Source: Crocinitomicaceae bacterium (lineage in GTDB: Bacteria > Bacteroidota > Bacteroidia > Flavobacteriales_D > Crocinitomicaceae). Taken from it: a stretch of DNA of 16,098 bases. The notes under the pieces are model-generated. The model saw only the letters and a program-made list of their open reading frames with translations, searched no databases and was not told the origin of the DNA. The stretch covers positions 1 through 16,098 of the forward strand of contig JAHEMP010000022.1 in assembly GCA_024643585.1 (NCBI GenBank), written 5' to 3'. The position numbers were made by a program, and so were the translations under genes. Of the stretch, positions 1 to 7,524 are shown one piece after another (position 1 is the first letter of the stretch; every line of letters starts with the position of its first letter).

Positions 1-1804
1 ACTGATTTGTTGAAACCAATGCTCCATTTTCATACCAATTATAAATATAAGGGGAAGATCCTCCCGATCCAACTACACCAAGAGTAATAGACGATTCTGA
101 ACAAATCATTGTGTCGGTTGAAACACTGTCAATAGACAACGGAAAAGGCTCGGTAAGAACGGTATCGATTGTTATTAAACAGCCGTTCGCGTCTGTAATG
201 TTGACTTGTTGAGGACCTACAAATAAATCATTTGCCGATGAAGTAGTGGAACTTGATCCGCTCCATACAAAAGAATATGGTGCAGTTCCAGCGCTTAAAG
301 TTAAGTCGATAATACCATCATTTCCAGTATAACATGTAACATTTTGAAGATTGGTTATGGTTGCAACCGTTCCTGGAATTTCACCGACAATTACGTCAAC
401 AGTATCTATACATCCGTTGCTGCCTAATATAGCACATTGATAGGTGCCAGCGGCTAAACCGACAGCCGTTTGGGTAGTTTGAGCCGATGGATCATTCCAA
501 GTATAGTTTACACTAGCTGTGGCAGGTGATAAAAATACTGTGGCAGAACCGTCAGAACCTCCAGGACAAGTAACTAAAGTACTGGTATCAGAAGATGATG
601 AAAGTTGATTGCCAAGTATTGCTGTAGAATTTGCAGGGCAACCATGAACATTTGTTGCAGTTACGGTATAGGTGCCTGTTACAACATTTGTGACAACAGC
701 TGTTGTCTGTGTAAGGTTAGTCCAGCTAAATGTGTATGGGCCATTCACTCCTGAAGTTGCCGTAATTACTCCGTTTCCTCCTCCACAAGTGTCAGGAATA
801 GTTGTCGTTGTAACAGATGCTACAGATCTTGTTAAATATGTAGTATCAGAAACAGAGCCAATCGAAACACCGCAAGAGGTGCCAATTAAAAAGTATCCAG
901 TTGTTCCAGATGGTACACTTGGAATGGTCAAAGTACCATTGTTGTATGGAAATGTTTGGTTCAAAGTGCTTCTCCAAGACAATCCTGAACCAGCAGTTCC
1001 ACTTGAAGTTACATTTACATAAGGTATTGTTGAAACAGTATAGGCATTTGTGTTCGTTGCGCTCGTTGGAGAAAATCTTTTGCCATCTTGCGAAGCTGTC
1101 CATAAAGTGTTATTTCTTCCTGGTGTAGCTGTTGCAATGTTATTGGTTAAATTTTGTACGCCTTGAATTGCTCTACCACCATTCCATCCTGGACAATCTT
1201 GTTTACTACCAATATGGTATTCAATTATGTTTGTTCCTTCATAAAACAAGAAAGCGGTATAAGAACAAGAAGAGGTACAACTGTAAGCTGTAACACCTTT
1301 ATATAGCACTACAAAAATTCTATTTGGAGCCGTACCTACGGTTTGATATTGAATAGGTCCTGAATTGGCGTTGACAGGATTCATATCAGTGTATAGTCCC
1401 ATTGCTGAGTTACTAGCACCCGCTAAAGCTCCAGTCGGTATTGTATTTCCAACCGGCAAACTCCATGGACAGTATCCTCCAGCATTTGAAAGTTTAAATG
1501 AAACAAGTCCATTGGAGCCAATTACACATTGAGTGTAGTTCACCCCATAGTAATTGAAGGTAAAACCGATTGGCACAGCAGGACTCCAACTGTCGTCAGA
1601 CAATGAAACAGAGCTTGGTGTAGGTAAATTTATGGCTCCAGAACCACCTCCTCCAGTCAGACAGTTATTAATTGTTACCGATTGTCCTTGACAAATAGTA
1701 GTGTCTACTCCTAAACAAATTGTCACTGGCGGCAATTGAGCAAGACCATTGACAGTTAGCAAAGAAACAAAAACTACTACGGAAAATATTTTTTTAGATT
1801 TCAT
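1..1804 (-). CDS. Secreted SprB-repeat surface protein (adhesin-like), 3' end outside window
   Basis: The frame is open from ATG at 1804 to the window edge, giving 601 residues with no stop, so the C-terminus is missing. Residues 1-22 form a signal peptide (KSKK, a hydrophobic stretch, then GLAQ). Residues 60-240 resemble the globular beta domain often found in Bacteroidota surface proteins (FNYYGVNYTQCVIGSNGLVS at 83-102). From about 335 there are three SprB-type modules with a period of roughly 75 residues, each with a Cys-Gly-rich opening, a PYTFSW-like strand and a GTYTVTATN..GC-like ending (near 335-390, 412-465 and 490-542). A further Ig/PKD-like segment begins near 565. SprB repeats are known from gliding and adhesion proteins of Bacteroidota, many exported by the type IX secretion system. 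That route is inference here because the C-terminal sorting domain is not visible. The gene is divergent from gdhA. The exact partner or ligand cannot be told. Confidence 0.85.
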   Translation of the reverse strand, partial: MKSKKIFSVVVFVSLLTVNGLAQLPPVTICLGVDTTICQGQSVTINNCLTGGGGSGAINLPTPSSVSLSDDSWSPAVPIGFTFNYYGVNYTQCVIGSNGLVSFKLSNAGGYCPWSLPVGNTIPTGALAGASNSAMGLYTDMNPVNANSGPIQYQTVGTAPNRIFVVLYKGVTAYSCTSSCSYTAFLFYEGTNIIEYHIGSKQDCPGWNGGRAIQGVQNLTNNIATATPGRNNTLWTASQDGKRFSPTSATNTNAYTVSTIPYVNVTSSGTAGSGLSWRSTLNQTFPYNNGTLTIPSVPSGTTGYFLIGTSCGVSIGSVSDTTYLTRSVASVTTTTIPDTCGGGNGVITATSGVNGPYTFSWTNLTQTTAVVTNVVTGTYTVTATNVHGCPANSTAILGNQLSSSSDTSTLVTCPGGSDGSATVFLSPATASVNYTWNDPSAQTTQTAVGLAAGTYQCAILGSNGCIDTVDVIVGEIPGTVATITNLQNVTCYTGNDGIIDLTLSAGTAPYSFVWSGSSSTTSSANDLFVGPQQVNITDANGCLITIDTVLTEPFPLSIDSVSTDTMICSESSITLGVVGSGGSSPYIYNWYENGALVSTNQ

Positions 1805-1822
1805 AGTTATTTTTGAAAGTCA

Positions 1823-1830
1823 CAAATATG
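1823..1830 (-). promoter_or_regulatory. Weak promoter -7 box candidate for the surface protein
   Basis: The minus strand reads CATATTTG, one mismatch from TAnnTTTG, 18 bases before the start codon at 1804. I see no TTG at the usual distance upstream, so the support is weak. Confidence 0.25.
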
Positions 1831-1990
1831 ACGAATATTATTGTGCATGGTTGTCTGTGTTAACAAAAAAAAAAGATATTGTTAAAAAAAATGTAAATGT
1901 TGTTTTAGATCCGTGGAGTAATGAAAATTGAGTTGTTCAAAAAATGAAGTATTTTTAATCACAGTGAACAAGTTGAATAGTAAATATTAC

Positions 1991-1998
1991 TACATTTG
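1991..1998 (+). promoter_or_regulatory. Bacteroidota-type promoter -7 box for gdhA
   Basis: TACATTTG is an exact match to TAnnTTTG and lies 28 bases before the gdhA start. A TTG at 1973-1975 could be the -33 element, but the 15-base gap is shorter than the usual 17-23. The rest of the region 1805-2026 holds only A/T-rich sequence, including a run of ten A at 1865-1874. Confidence 0.55.
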
Positions 1999-2026
1999 CC
2001 CCGTCGATTTTAAAATCTAATTAAAG

Positions 2027-3379
2027 ATGAGTAAGTACCAAGCACAGGTTGATGCTTTTATGGAAAAAGTAAAAGCGAAAAATGGTCATGAAACGGAGTT
2101 TTTACAAGCAGTTCACGAGGTTGCAGAAGCAGTAATCCCTTTCATTGAAAATAATCCAAAGTACAAAAAAGAAAATATTCTTGAGAGAATCGTTGAACCG
2201 GAAAGAACAATTATGTTTAAAGTTCCGTGGATGGATGATGCTGGTAACTTCCAGGTGAATCGTGGATACAGAATAGAGTTTAACTCTGCAATCGGTCCTT
2301 ACAAAGGAGGTTTACGTTTTCACCCTTCTGTTAACTTGTCAATTCTAAAATTCTTAGGATTTGAACAAATTTTCAAAAACTCTCTAACAACATTACCAAT
2401 GGGTGGTGGTAAAGGCGGTTCTGATTTTGATCCAAAAGGAAAATCAGATAACGAAGTAATGAAGTTTTGTCAATCATTTATGACTGAATTATCTCGTCAT
2501 ATTGGTGCTAATACAGATGTACCAGCTGGAGATATTGGTGTTGGTGGTCGAGAAATAGGATACATGTTCGGTCAATACAAAAGAATCAGAAATGAATTTG
2601 TTGGTGTCTTGACTGGAAAAGCAAGAAACTGGGGTGGTTCATTAATTCGCCCAGAGGCTACCGGTTATGGTACAGTATATTTTGCAAAAGAAATGTTGAA
2701 TACGAAAAACGACTCTTTCAAAGGAAAAGTTGTTGCAATTTCAGGTTCAGGAAACGTTGCACAATATGCATGTGAAAAAGCTACTGAATTCGGTGGTAAG
2801 GTAGTTACAATGTCGGATTCTTCTGGTTATATCTATGATGAAGCAGGTATAAATGCTGAGAAATTGGCCTTTGTAATGGAAATAAAAAATGTAAAACGTG
2901 GTCGTATTGAAGAATACGTAGCCAAATATCCATCAGCAAAATTTGTTGCAGGAAAACGTCCTTGGGAAGTAAAGGTTGATATCGCACTTCCGTGTGCAAC
3001 TCAAAACGAGTTGAACGGTGACGAGGCAAAAGTTTTACTATCCAATGGTGTTATTTGCGTTGCTGAAGGAGCAAATATGCCTTCTACTCCAGAAGCAATA
3101 GAAGCTTTCCAAAAAGCAGGTATATTGTTTGCACCAGGTAAGGCGTCAAACGCTGGTGGTGTTGCAACTTCAGGATTGGAAATGTCACAAAACTCTTTGA
3201 GGTTGTCATGGACAGCTGAAGAAGTAGACGAGAAACTGCACAATATCATGATTTCTATACACGAAGCATGCGTTGCTTACGGTAAAGACGAAAATGGAAA
3301 TGTTGATTACGTTAAAGGTGCGAATATCGCAGGTTTCGTAAAAGTGGCAGATTCAATGATTGACCAAGGTTTGGTTTAA
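2027..3379 (+). CDS. gdhA: NADP-type glutamate dehydrogenase (GdhA)
   Basis: Catalyses reductive amination of 2-oxoglutarate with ammonium to glutamate, a cytosolic route of ammonium assimilation. The 450-residue length matches the hexameric bacterial small-subunit class (E. coli GdhA has 447). The Glu/Leu/Phe/Val dehydrogenase signature is complete at about 123-136 (LPMGGGKGGSDFDP), with the substrate-binding lysine at K129. PAGDIGVGGRE at 166-176 holds the catalytic-region aspartate D169. The Rossmann dinucleotide motif GSGNVA lies at 240-245, and the following SDSSGYIYDEAG region resembles the NADP-dependent E. coli enzyme, which supports NADP over NAD as inference. ATG at 2027 follows an A-rich leader (TTAAAG) typical of the phylum. 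The gene stands alone between its promoter box and a strong hairpin. No regulator is nearby. No key residue is missing. Confidence 0.97.
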   Translation: MSKYQAQVDAFMEKVKAKNGHETEFLQAVHEVAEAVIPFIENNPKYKKENILERIVEPERTIMFKVPWMDDAGNFQVNRGYRIEFNSAIGPYKGGLRFHPSVNLSILKFLGFEQIFKNSLTTLPMGGGKGGSDFDPKGKSDNEVMKFCQSFMTELSRHIGANTDVPAGDIGVGGREIGYMFGQYKRIRNEFVGVLTGKARNWGGSLIRPEATGYGTVYFAKEMLNTKNDSFKGKVVAISGSGNVAQYACEKATEFGGKVVTMSDSSGYIYDEAGINAEKLAFVMEIKNVKRGRIEEYVAKYPSAKFVAGKRPWEVKVDIALPCATQNELNGDEAKVLLSNGVICVAEGANMPSTPEAIEAFQKAGILFAPGKASNAGGVATSGLEMSQNSLRLSWTAEEVDEKLHNIMISIHEACVAYGKDENGNVDYVKGANIAGFVKVADSMIDQGLV

Positions 3380-3401
3380 TTAATTGTAAAACATATCAAG
3401 G

Positions 3402-3432
3402 AACCGTTCTTCATTGAAGGACGGTTTTTTTT
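3402..3432 (+). terminator. Rho-independent terminator of gdhA
   Basis: An 11-pair stem (3402-3412 with 3416-3426, one G-U wobble) closes a three-base loop and runs into a T tract at 3425-3432. It lies 22 bases after the gdhA stop and separates that gene from the E1 dehydrogenase gene. Confidence 0.9.
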
Positions 3433-3467
3433 ATATCTGAATTTAAAGCTAATTCTAATAAAAAAAG

Positions 3468-3475
3468 TAGCTTTG
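3468..3475 (+). promoter_or_regulatory. Bacteroidota-type promoter -7 box for the E1 gene
   Basis: TAGCTTTG exactly matches TAnnTTTG, 18 bases before the ATG at 3494 and just after the gdhA terminator. No TTG is seen at the usual -33 distance. A short leader of about 10-14 bases would follow. Confidence 0.5.
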
Positions 3476-3493
3476 TTAAAGTAAAACGTTATA

Positions 3494-5494
3494 ATGGAAA
3501 CAGCTCAAGAAAGACACATTCAGTATGATCGAACAGGTTTTGATGATCAAGAATTGTTGGAGATTTACAAGAAAATTTTGATGCCAAGAATGATAGAAGA
3601 AAAAATGCTTATTCTTCTTCGTCAGGGTAAAATTTCCAAATGGTTTTCCGGATGGGGTCAAGAAGGTGTTTCTGTTGGAACGGCTTATGCAATGGACAAA
3701 GAAGAGTACATTTTGCCTATGCATCGAAATCTTGGAATTTTTACAACAAGAGATATTCCTTTGAATCGTCTGTTTGCCCAATTTCAAGGTAAAATGTCAG
3801 GTTTTACCAAGGGTCGTGATCGTTCTTTTCACTTTGGTTCGAAAGAACACAAAATTGTTGGAATGATTTCTCATTTAGGACCTCAATTGGGGATAGCTGA
3901 TGGAATTGCTCTTGCCCATAAAGTTAAAGGAGAAAAGAAAGTAACAGTTGTTTTCACAGGCGATGGCGGGGCTTCAGAGGGCGATTTTCATGAAGCCCTA
4001 AATGTTGCATCTGTATGGGATTTGCCTGTTATTTTTGCCGTTGAAAACAACCAATGGGGTTTGTCGACTCCAAGTAAGGAACAATTTCGTTGCAAACAAT
4101 TTGTCGACAAAGGAGTGGGGTATGGTATGCATGCCGAAAAAGTGGATGGTAACAATATTTTGGATGTCATCAATACTGTTAGAAGATTATCCGAGGATAT
4201 TCGCGAAAATTCTAAGCCCGTACTTTTAGAATTTCTAACGTTTCGTATGCGAGGTCACGAAGAAGCTTCAGGAACAAAATACTATCCAGAAGGATTACAA
4301 GACCATTGGGAACAATTTGACCCTGTAACCAATTATACATCGTTTCTAGAAGAAATAGGCGTTTTAACAAAGGAATTCAAAGATTCAATTCACGAGGAGT
4401 TTAAAAAAGAAATACAAGATGGTTTTGACCTTGCCAATTCAGAGGACAAAATAGTTCCAAATACAGCTATTGAAATGGCTGATTTATATGCACCGTTCGA
4501 CTTTAAAATTCAAAATGGTTCAGGCGTAAAGCGTGAGATGCGTTTCATTGATGCAATTCAGGACGGTTTGCTCGCAAGCATGAGAAAATACCCAGAATTA
4601 ATAATCATGGGACAAGATATTGCTGATTACGGTGGTGTTTTTAAAGTTACTGAGGGCTTCATGGAAGAATTCGGTAAGGATCGTGTTCGAAATACGCCCA
4701 TCTGCGAATCTGCCATTGTTGGTGCAGGGTTAGGATTATCAATAGCAGGTATGAAGGCGGTTGTTGAAATGCAATTTGCAGACTTCGTGACTTGCGGTTT
4801 TAACCAAATCGTAAACAACTTAGCAAAAATTCACTGGAGATGGGGGCAAAATGCTGATGTAGTGGTTCGAATGCCAACAGGTGCTGGCTCAGCAGCCGGG
4901 CCTTTTCATTCTCAGAGCAACGAAGCTTGGTTTTTTCATACCCCAGGATTAAAAGTAGTTTACCCTTCGTCTCCTTCTGAGGCAAAAGGTTTGTTGATGG
5001 CTTCCATTGCAGACCCAAATCCTGTCTTGTTTTTTGAACATAAAAACTTATATAGAAGTATTAAAGAGGATGTTTTTGTCGATGATTTTACCATCGAAAT
5101 TGGAAAGGCAGCCATTAAATCTTCTGGTGATAAATTGTCAATAATTACTTACGGTTTCGGGGTTCAGTGGGCTTTGGATTTATTAAATGAATACCCTGAA
5201 AATACAATTGAAATAGTTGATTTGAGAACTTTGTTGCCTTTGGATACTGTGGCAATTTATAGTTCTGTTCGAAAAACTGGTCGAGCGTTGATAGTTCATG
5301 AAGATTGTTTGACGGGCGGAATCGGTGGAGAAATTGCGGCATTGTTAAATGAAAATTGTTTTGAGTTTCTTGATGCTCCAATTCGAAGAGTTGCCTCCTT
5401 AGACACACCCGTTCCTTTTGCGGCAGATTTAGAAATTAATTTTTTACCAAAGAATAAGTTAAAAGAAGCTATTGACAGTTTGTTGATTTTTTAA
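3494..5494 (+). CDS. Fused E1 alpha/beta thiamine-diphosphate oxoacid dehydrogenase
   Basis: This is the E1 decarboxylase of a 2-oxoacid dehydrogenase complex (pyruvate or branched-chain type), transferring an acyl group to the lipoyl arm of an E2 partner. Residues 1-335 are the alpha domain: the thiamine-diphosphate motif begins GDGGASEG at 156-163 and ends in the NN pair at 185-186, the spacing expected for the family. Residues 345-666 are the beta domain, with GQDIADYGGVFKVTEG at 373-388 and the cofactor-contacting glutamate E405 in TPICESAIVG. In many bacteria alpha and beta are separate genes. A single fused chain of about 660 residues is common in Bacteroidota. The loop usually written GHSxSD is here GHEEASG at 254-260, so the phosphorylatable serine of eukaryotic E1 is absent. 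No E2 or E3 gene lies nearby, so substrate (branched-chain or pyruvate) cannot be assigned. Own promoter box and terminator suggest a single-gene transcript. Confidence 0.9.
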   Translation: METAQERHIQYDRTGFDDQELLEIYKKILMPRMIEEKMLILLRQGKISKWFSGWGQEGVSVGTAYAMDKEEYILPMHRNLGIFTTRDIPLNRLFAQFQGKMSGFTKGRDRSFHFGSKEHKIVGMISHLGPQLGIADGIALAHKVKGEKKVTVVFTGDGGASEGDFHEALNVASVWDLPVIFAVENNQWGLSTPSKEQFRCKQFVDKGVGYGMHAEKVDGNNILDVINTVRRLSEDIRENSKPVLLEFLTFRMRGHEEASGTKYYPEGLQDHWEQFDPVTNYTSFLEEIGVLTKEFKDSIHEEFKKEIQDGFDLANSEDKIVPNTAIEMADLYAPFDFKIQNGSGVKREMRFIDAIQDGLLASMRKYPELIIMGQDIADYGGVFKVTEGFMEEFGKDRVRNTPICESAIVGAGLGLSIAGMKAVVEMQFADFVTCGFNQIVNNLAKIHWRWGQNADVVVRMPTGAGSAAGPFHSQSNEAWFFHTPGLKVVYPSSPSEAKGLLMASIADPNPVLFFEHKNLYRSIKEDVFVDDFTIEIGKAAIKSSGDKLSIITYGFGVQWALDLLNEYPENTIEIVDLRTLLPLDTVAIYSSVRKTGRALIVHEDCLTGGIGGEIAALLNENCFEFLDAPIRRVASLDTPVPFAADLEINFLPKNKLKEAIDSLLIF

Positions 5495-5503
5495 TTTCTA
5501 ATC

Positions 5504-5540
5504 AAAAAAAAACCGCATCCCTGAGGAATGCGGTTCTTTT
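5504..5540. terminator. Bidirectional terminator between E1 and LolA-family genes
   Basis: The arms AACCGCAT (5511-5518) and ATGCGGTT (5528-5535) pair perfectly around a short interior that can add two more G-C pairs. A run of nine A (5504-5512) overlaps the left edge and a T-rich stretch follows the right, so it can stop transcription from both convergent genes. Confidence 0.85.
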
Positions 5541-5556
5541 ACTATTCTTTAATTTC

Positions 5557-6192
5557 TTAATCCCTGATAACGGTATATCCAGGATATTTTTTGGAATCAA
5601 AAACAAATTTTGAATCCTCAATAGAAGGATTGGGAGTGAATTTTGACAGATTGTACGTCATAACTGTGCCATCTTTTGTTTTCATAATGGCTTTTACCAA
5701 TTCATTATTTGCTTTTGAAATATACAAGATAATCGTGTGGTAATCTGTTTTTGATGCATTTTTTGGGTAAAGATAAATCACGTGACAAGATTCACCATTT
5801 ATTGACTCGATTTTGTCGTAACGGTTTTTAAATCCCGTTTCCCAAATGGTCAGTAATTTTTTTGGATTCATGGATTGTTCGTCGTCCTCGCTCGCATCTG
5901 TTTCATAAACAGATTTTTCTTCTTTAACAACGGTCCACGTTTTCATTCCATTAGAAATAATTGTGTTTTCGCCGTAAGAAGCATAAAATTTATTGCCCTT
6001 TACCCATCCTTTTCCAGTTTCAGATTCATTTGTTCCAGTAGAGCTATTTTTTATGTTCGCACTAAATTCGATGTAAAATGAATTTTGGTTTTTCATTTTA
6101 CTAGATAACTTATCCAATACCCCTTGGGCCTTGGCATCTTGACCAAACGAATTAAAACTGATAAAACCGATTAATAATAAAATGTATTTCAT
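5557..6192 (-). CDS. LolA-family periplasmic lipoprotein carrier
   Basis: A 211-residue exported protein: residues 1-17 are a signal peptide (KYILLLIGFISFNSFG, then Q18). The mature part is a run of beta-strand-like segments, with the family pattern of a short DAKAQGVLDKLSSKM helix at 19-33, a central KLLTIWETGFKNRYD stretch and the C-terminal KYPGY..RD end seen in many Bacteroidota LolA homologues. LolA ferries lipoproteins from the inner to the outer membrane across the periplasm. That role is taken from the family and not shown by the sequence. The length fits the family (about 200-215). No LolB or LolCDE gene is nearby. The gene is convergent with the E1 gene and downstream of the esterase gene on the same strand, but an own promoter is likely. 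An alternative is another LolA-like outer-membrane maintenance factor. Confidence 0.85.
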   Translation of the reverse strand: MKYILLLIGFISFNSFGQDAKAQGVLDKLSSKMKNQNSFYIEFSANIKNSSTGTNESETGKGWVKGNKFYASYGENTIISNGMKTWTVVKEEKSVYETDASEDDEQSMNPKKLLTIWETGFKNRYDKIESINGESCHVIYLYPKNASKTDYHTIILYISKANNELVKAIMKTKDGTVMTYNLSKFTPNPSIEDSKFVFDSKKYPGYTVIRD

Positions 6193-6227
6193 TGTGTGTT
6201 TTTTAGTGTTAAAAGCATAAACTATGC

Positions 6228-6258
6228 CAAACTTAGAATGTTAAAAATGATCCAACAA
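6228..6258 (-). promoter_or_regulatory. Complete Bacteroidota-type promoter of the LolA-family gene
   Basis: On the minus strand TAAGTTTG (6228-6235) exactly matches TAnnTTTG. TTG occurs twice upstream, at 6253-6255 (17-base gap) and 6256-6258 (20-base gap), both in the accepted range. The TTG elements lie inside the last codons of the esterase gene. The leader would be about 30 bases. Confidence 0.65.
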
Positions 6259-6870
6259 TCCATTAAGAACAGAGATATCGATATCATGAATTCCATCATA
6301 TTGTATAATTGTATACCCAAGTTCCATTTGCAAAGCTAGTACATCTTTTTGAATTTCTTTATTGAAATATTCATCTTGTAGTCCGAGGACAAAATACTTT
6401 TCACCTTTGAAGGAATTGTTTTCTTCTTTCGTTATATCAGGAGGAAATGCACTTCCCCATAAAACTAGCCCTTTAATACGATTTGCTTTTTTATAGCAAT
6501 ACCTCGAAGCGGTCGCTCCTCCTTGGGAAAAACCCAATAAGATGATGGATTCATATTTTGTTGAATATTCCTTAATAATTTCATCTAAATAATCCTGGTT
6601 GTCTTCAATGTCAAATTCACGATCTTCTTTCGTCATCCATGAACTGCCAACTCGTCCAGAACTTTCCTTTAAATAAAAACGATTAAGACCTTCAGGGACC
6701 AATACATCAAAGTTCGAGTTGATTTCTTTGAACTTTTTAGAGAAGTAGGTGCTGAGCTGTCCATATCCATGCAAGGCAATAAGTAGTTTTCTATTGTTAT
6801 TATTTTCAGATTTTAATAAGACTAATCGAGCAGTCTTTTTTATTTTGATATGTATTTTTTCTTCTAACAT
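6241..6870 (-). CDS. Small alpha/beta-hydrolase, phospholipase/carboxylesterase type
   Basis: A 209-residue serine hydrolase without signal peptide, so probably cytosolic. The fold markers are in order: oxyanion-hole HGYG at 34-37, nucleophile elbow GFSQG at 113-117 (S115), probable acid D166 in GLQDEY, and base H195 in GIHDID. Length and layout fit the carboxylesterase/phospholipase family (Pfam Abhydrolase_2), whose members cleave acyl esters or thioesters. The substrate cannot be deduced. ATG at 6870 is the first start in an open frame and leaves 39 bases to the divergent gene at 6910. The LolA-family gene follows 48 bases downstream but has its own promoter, so a shared function is not implied. 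Nothing is missing from the catalytic set. Confidence 0.85.
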   Translation of the reverse strand: MLEEKIHIKIKKTARLVLLKSENNNNRKLLIALHGYGQLSTYFSKKFKEINSNFDVLVPEGLNRFYLKESSGRVGSSWMTKEDREFDIEDNQDYLDEIIKEYSTKYESIILLGFSQGGATASRYCYKKANRIKGLVLWGSAFPPDITKEENNSFKGEKYFVLGLQDEYFNKEIQKDVLALQMELGYTIIQYDGIHDIDISVLNGLLDHF

Positions 6871-6897
6871 AGGTTATTATTGCGCCTCTAAATTAAT

Positions 6898-6905
6898 TAT
6901 ATTTG
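6898..6905 (+). promoter_or_regulatory. Promoter -7 box directly before the GTG start at 6910
   Basis: TATATTTG exactly matches TAnnTTTG, with TTG at 6880-6882 (15-base gap, short). It ends four bases before the GTG, so transcription would begin at or very near the start codon. A leaderless transcript is therefore possible. Confidence 0.45.
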
Positions 6906-6909
6906 TCTT

Positions 6910-7449
6910 GTGAAAAGTTTTGTATCCATTCTATTTATTTCCTTCTTCATATGGAATTACATAGGCTTTTTCACCTATTTTCAAATTGAAAAGCACGCAG
7001 CTCAAAAAGAAATCAAAAGAAAATTAAAACTCTCTGTTCCGAAAGATGAATTAAGAATCTTTATGTTTACACTAGAAGAATCAAAGCAATTGATTTGGCA
7101 TAAAGCTCATGAATTCGAGTATCAAAACAGAATGTACGATATTGTATATTCAGATACGAATGAATTAGGCGACATGCGTTACACCTGTATATCAGATTTA
7201 CAAGAGACAGTTCTCTTTGAAAAGTTAGGCGAATATGTTGCCCAAGATTTGACATCAAATAAGCACAAGCCCCTTAATAAGCTCAAGTTGAACATAGAAC
7301 AACCAATAATTATTTTGGAAAAATACTCTGACTATAGTTCGGTCTTTGATTGTACTGAAAAAGATAAATCCTATGGATTTTATTTCTATTCATTGAAATT
7401 GAGTGAATTGAGAAAGAATACCCCGCCGCCTCAAAAATTATCTTGTTAA
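6910..7449 (+). CDS. Membrane-anchored protein of unknown function, next to TonB receptor
   Basis: I do not recognise a named domain. The 179-residue product has one hydrophobic segment at about 4-25 (FVSILFISFFIWNYIGFFTY), then a basic stretch (QKEIKRKLKLSVPKDELR) and a soluble, mixed alpha/beta domain with EFEYQNRMYDIVYSDTNELG near 69-88. It ends in TPPPQKLSC. This suggests an inner-membrane anchor with the rest probably periplasmic. From memory, similar small anchored proteins sit beside TonB-dependent receptors in other Bacteroidota, which matches the receptor gene 75 bases downstream, but this is not verified. GTG at 6910 is chosen because an in-frame stop lies at 6889, no ATG comes before the hydrophobic segment, and the next methionine is far inside the chain. 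Function is open; a role linked to the receptor is inference. Confidence 0.7.
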   Translation: MKSFVSILFISFFIWNYIGFFTYFQIEKHAAQKEIKRKLKLSVPKDELRIFMFTLEESKQLIWHKAHEFEYQNRMYDIVYSDTNELGDMRYTCISDLQETVLFEKLGEYVAQDLTSNKHKPLNKLKLNIEQPIIILEKYSDYSSVFDCTEKDKSYGFYFYSLKLSELRKNTPPPQKLSC

Positions 7450-7464
7450 TTAGAACTTGTAAAT

Positions 7465-7487
7465 ACGCGGTGGAATAATCGCGTTTT
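7465..7487 (+). other. Small hairpin between the unknown gene and the TonB receptor gene
   Basis: ACGCG (7465-7469) pairs with CGCGT (7480-7484) around a ten-base loop and is followed by a few T. It could weaken read-through into the receptor gene or be chance; the stem is only five pairs. Confidence 0.25.
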
Positions 7488-7524
7488 CACCTAGAAACAA
7501 GATAATAACTCAACAAATTGTAGA

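Noticed and set aside
672..1128. Frames of 75-116 residues on both strands inside the surface-protein gene
   Set aside because: They are shadows of the repeat protein, whose continuous minus-strand frame with signal peptide and repeats explains the region.
1861..1900. Poly-A tracts as a possible terminator or RNA gene
   Set aside because: No stem precedes either run, and both lie between two divergent gene starts.
1749..1931. A 60-residue plus-strand frame at the start of the surface-protein gene
   Set aside because: It is antisense to the signal-peptide end and runs through a poly-A stretch; no recognisable protein features or convincing start.
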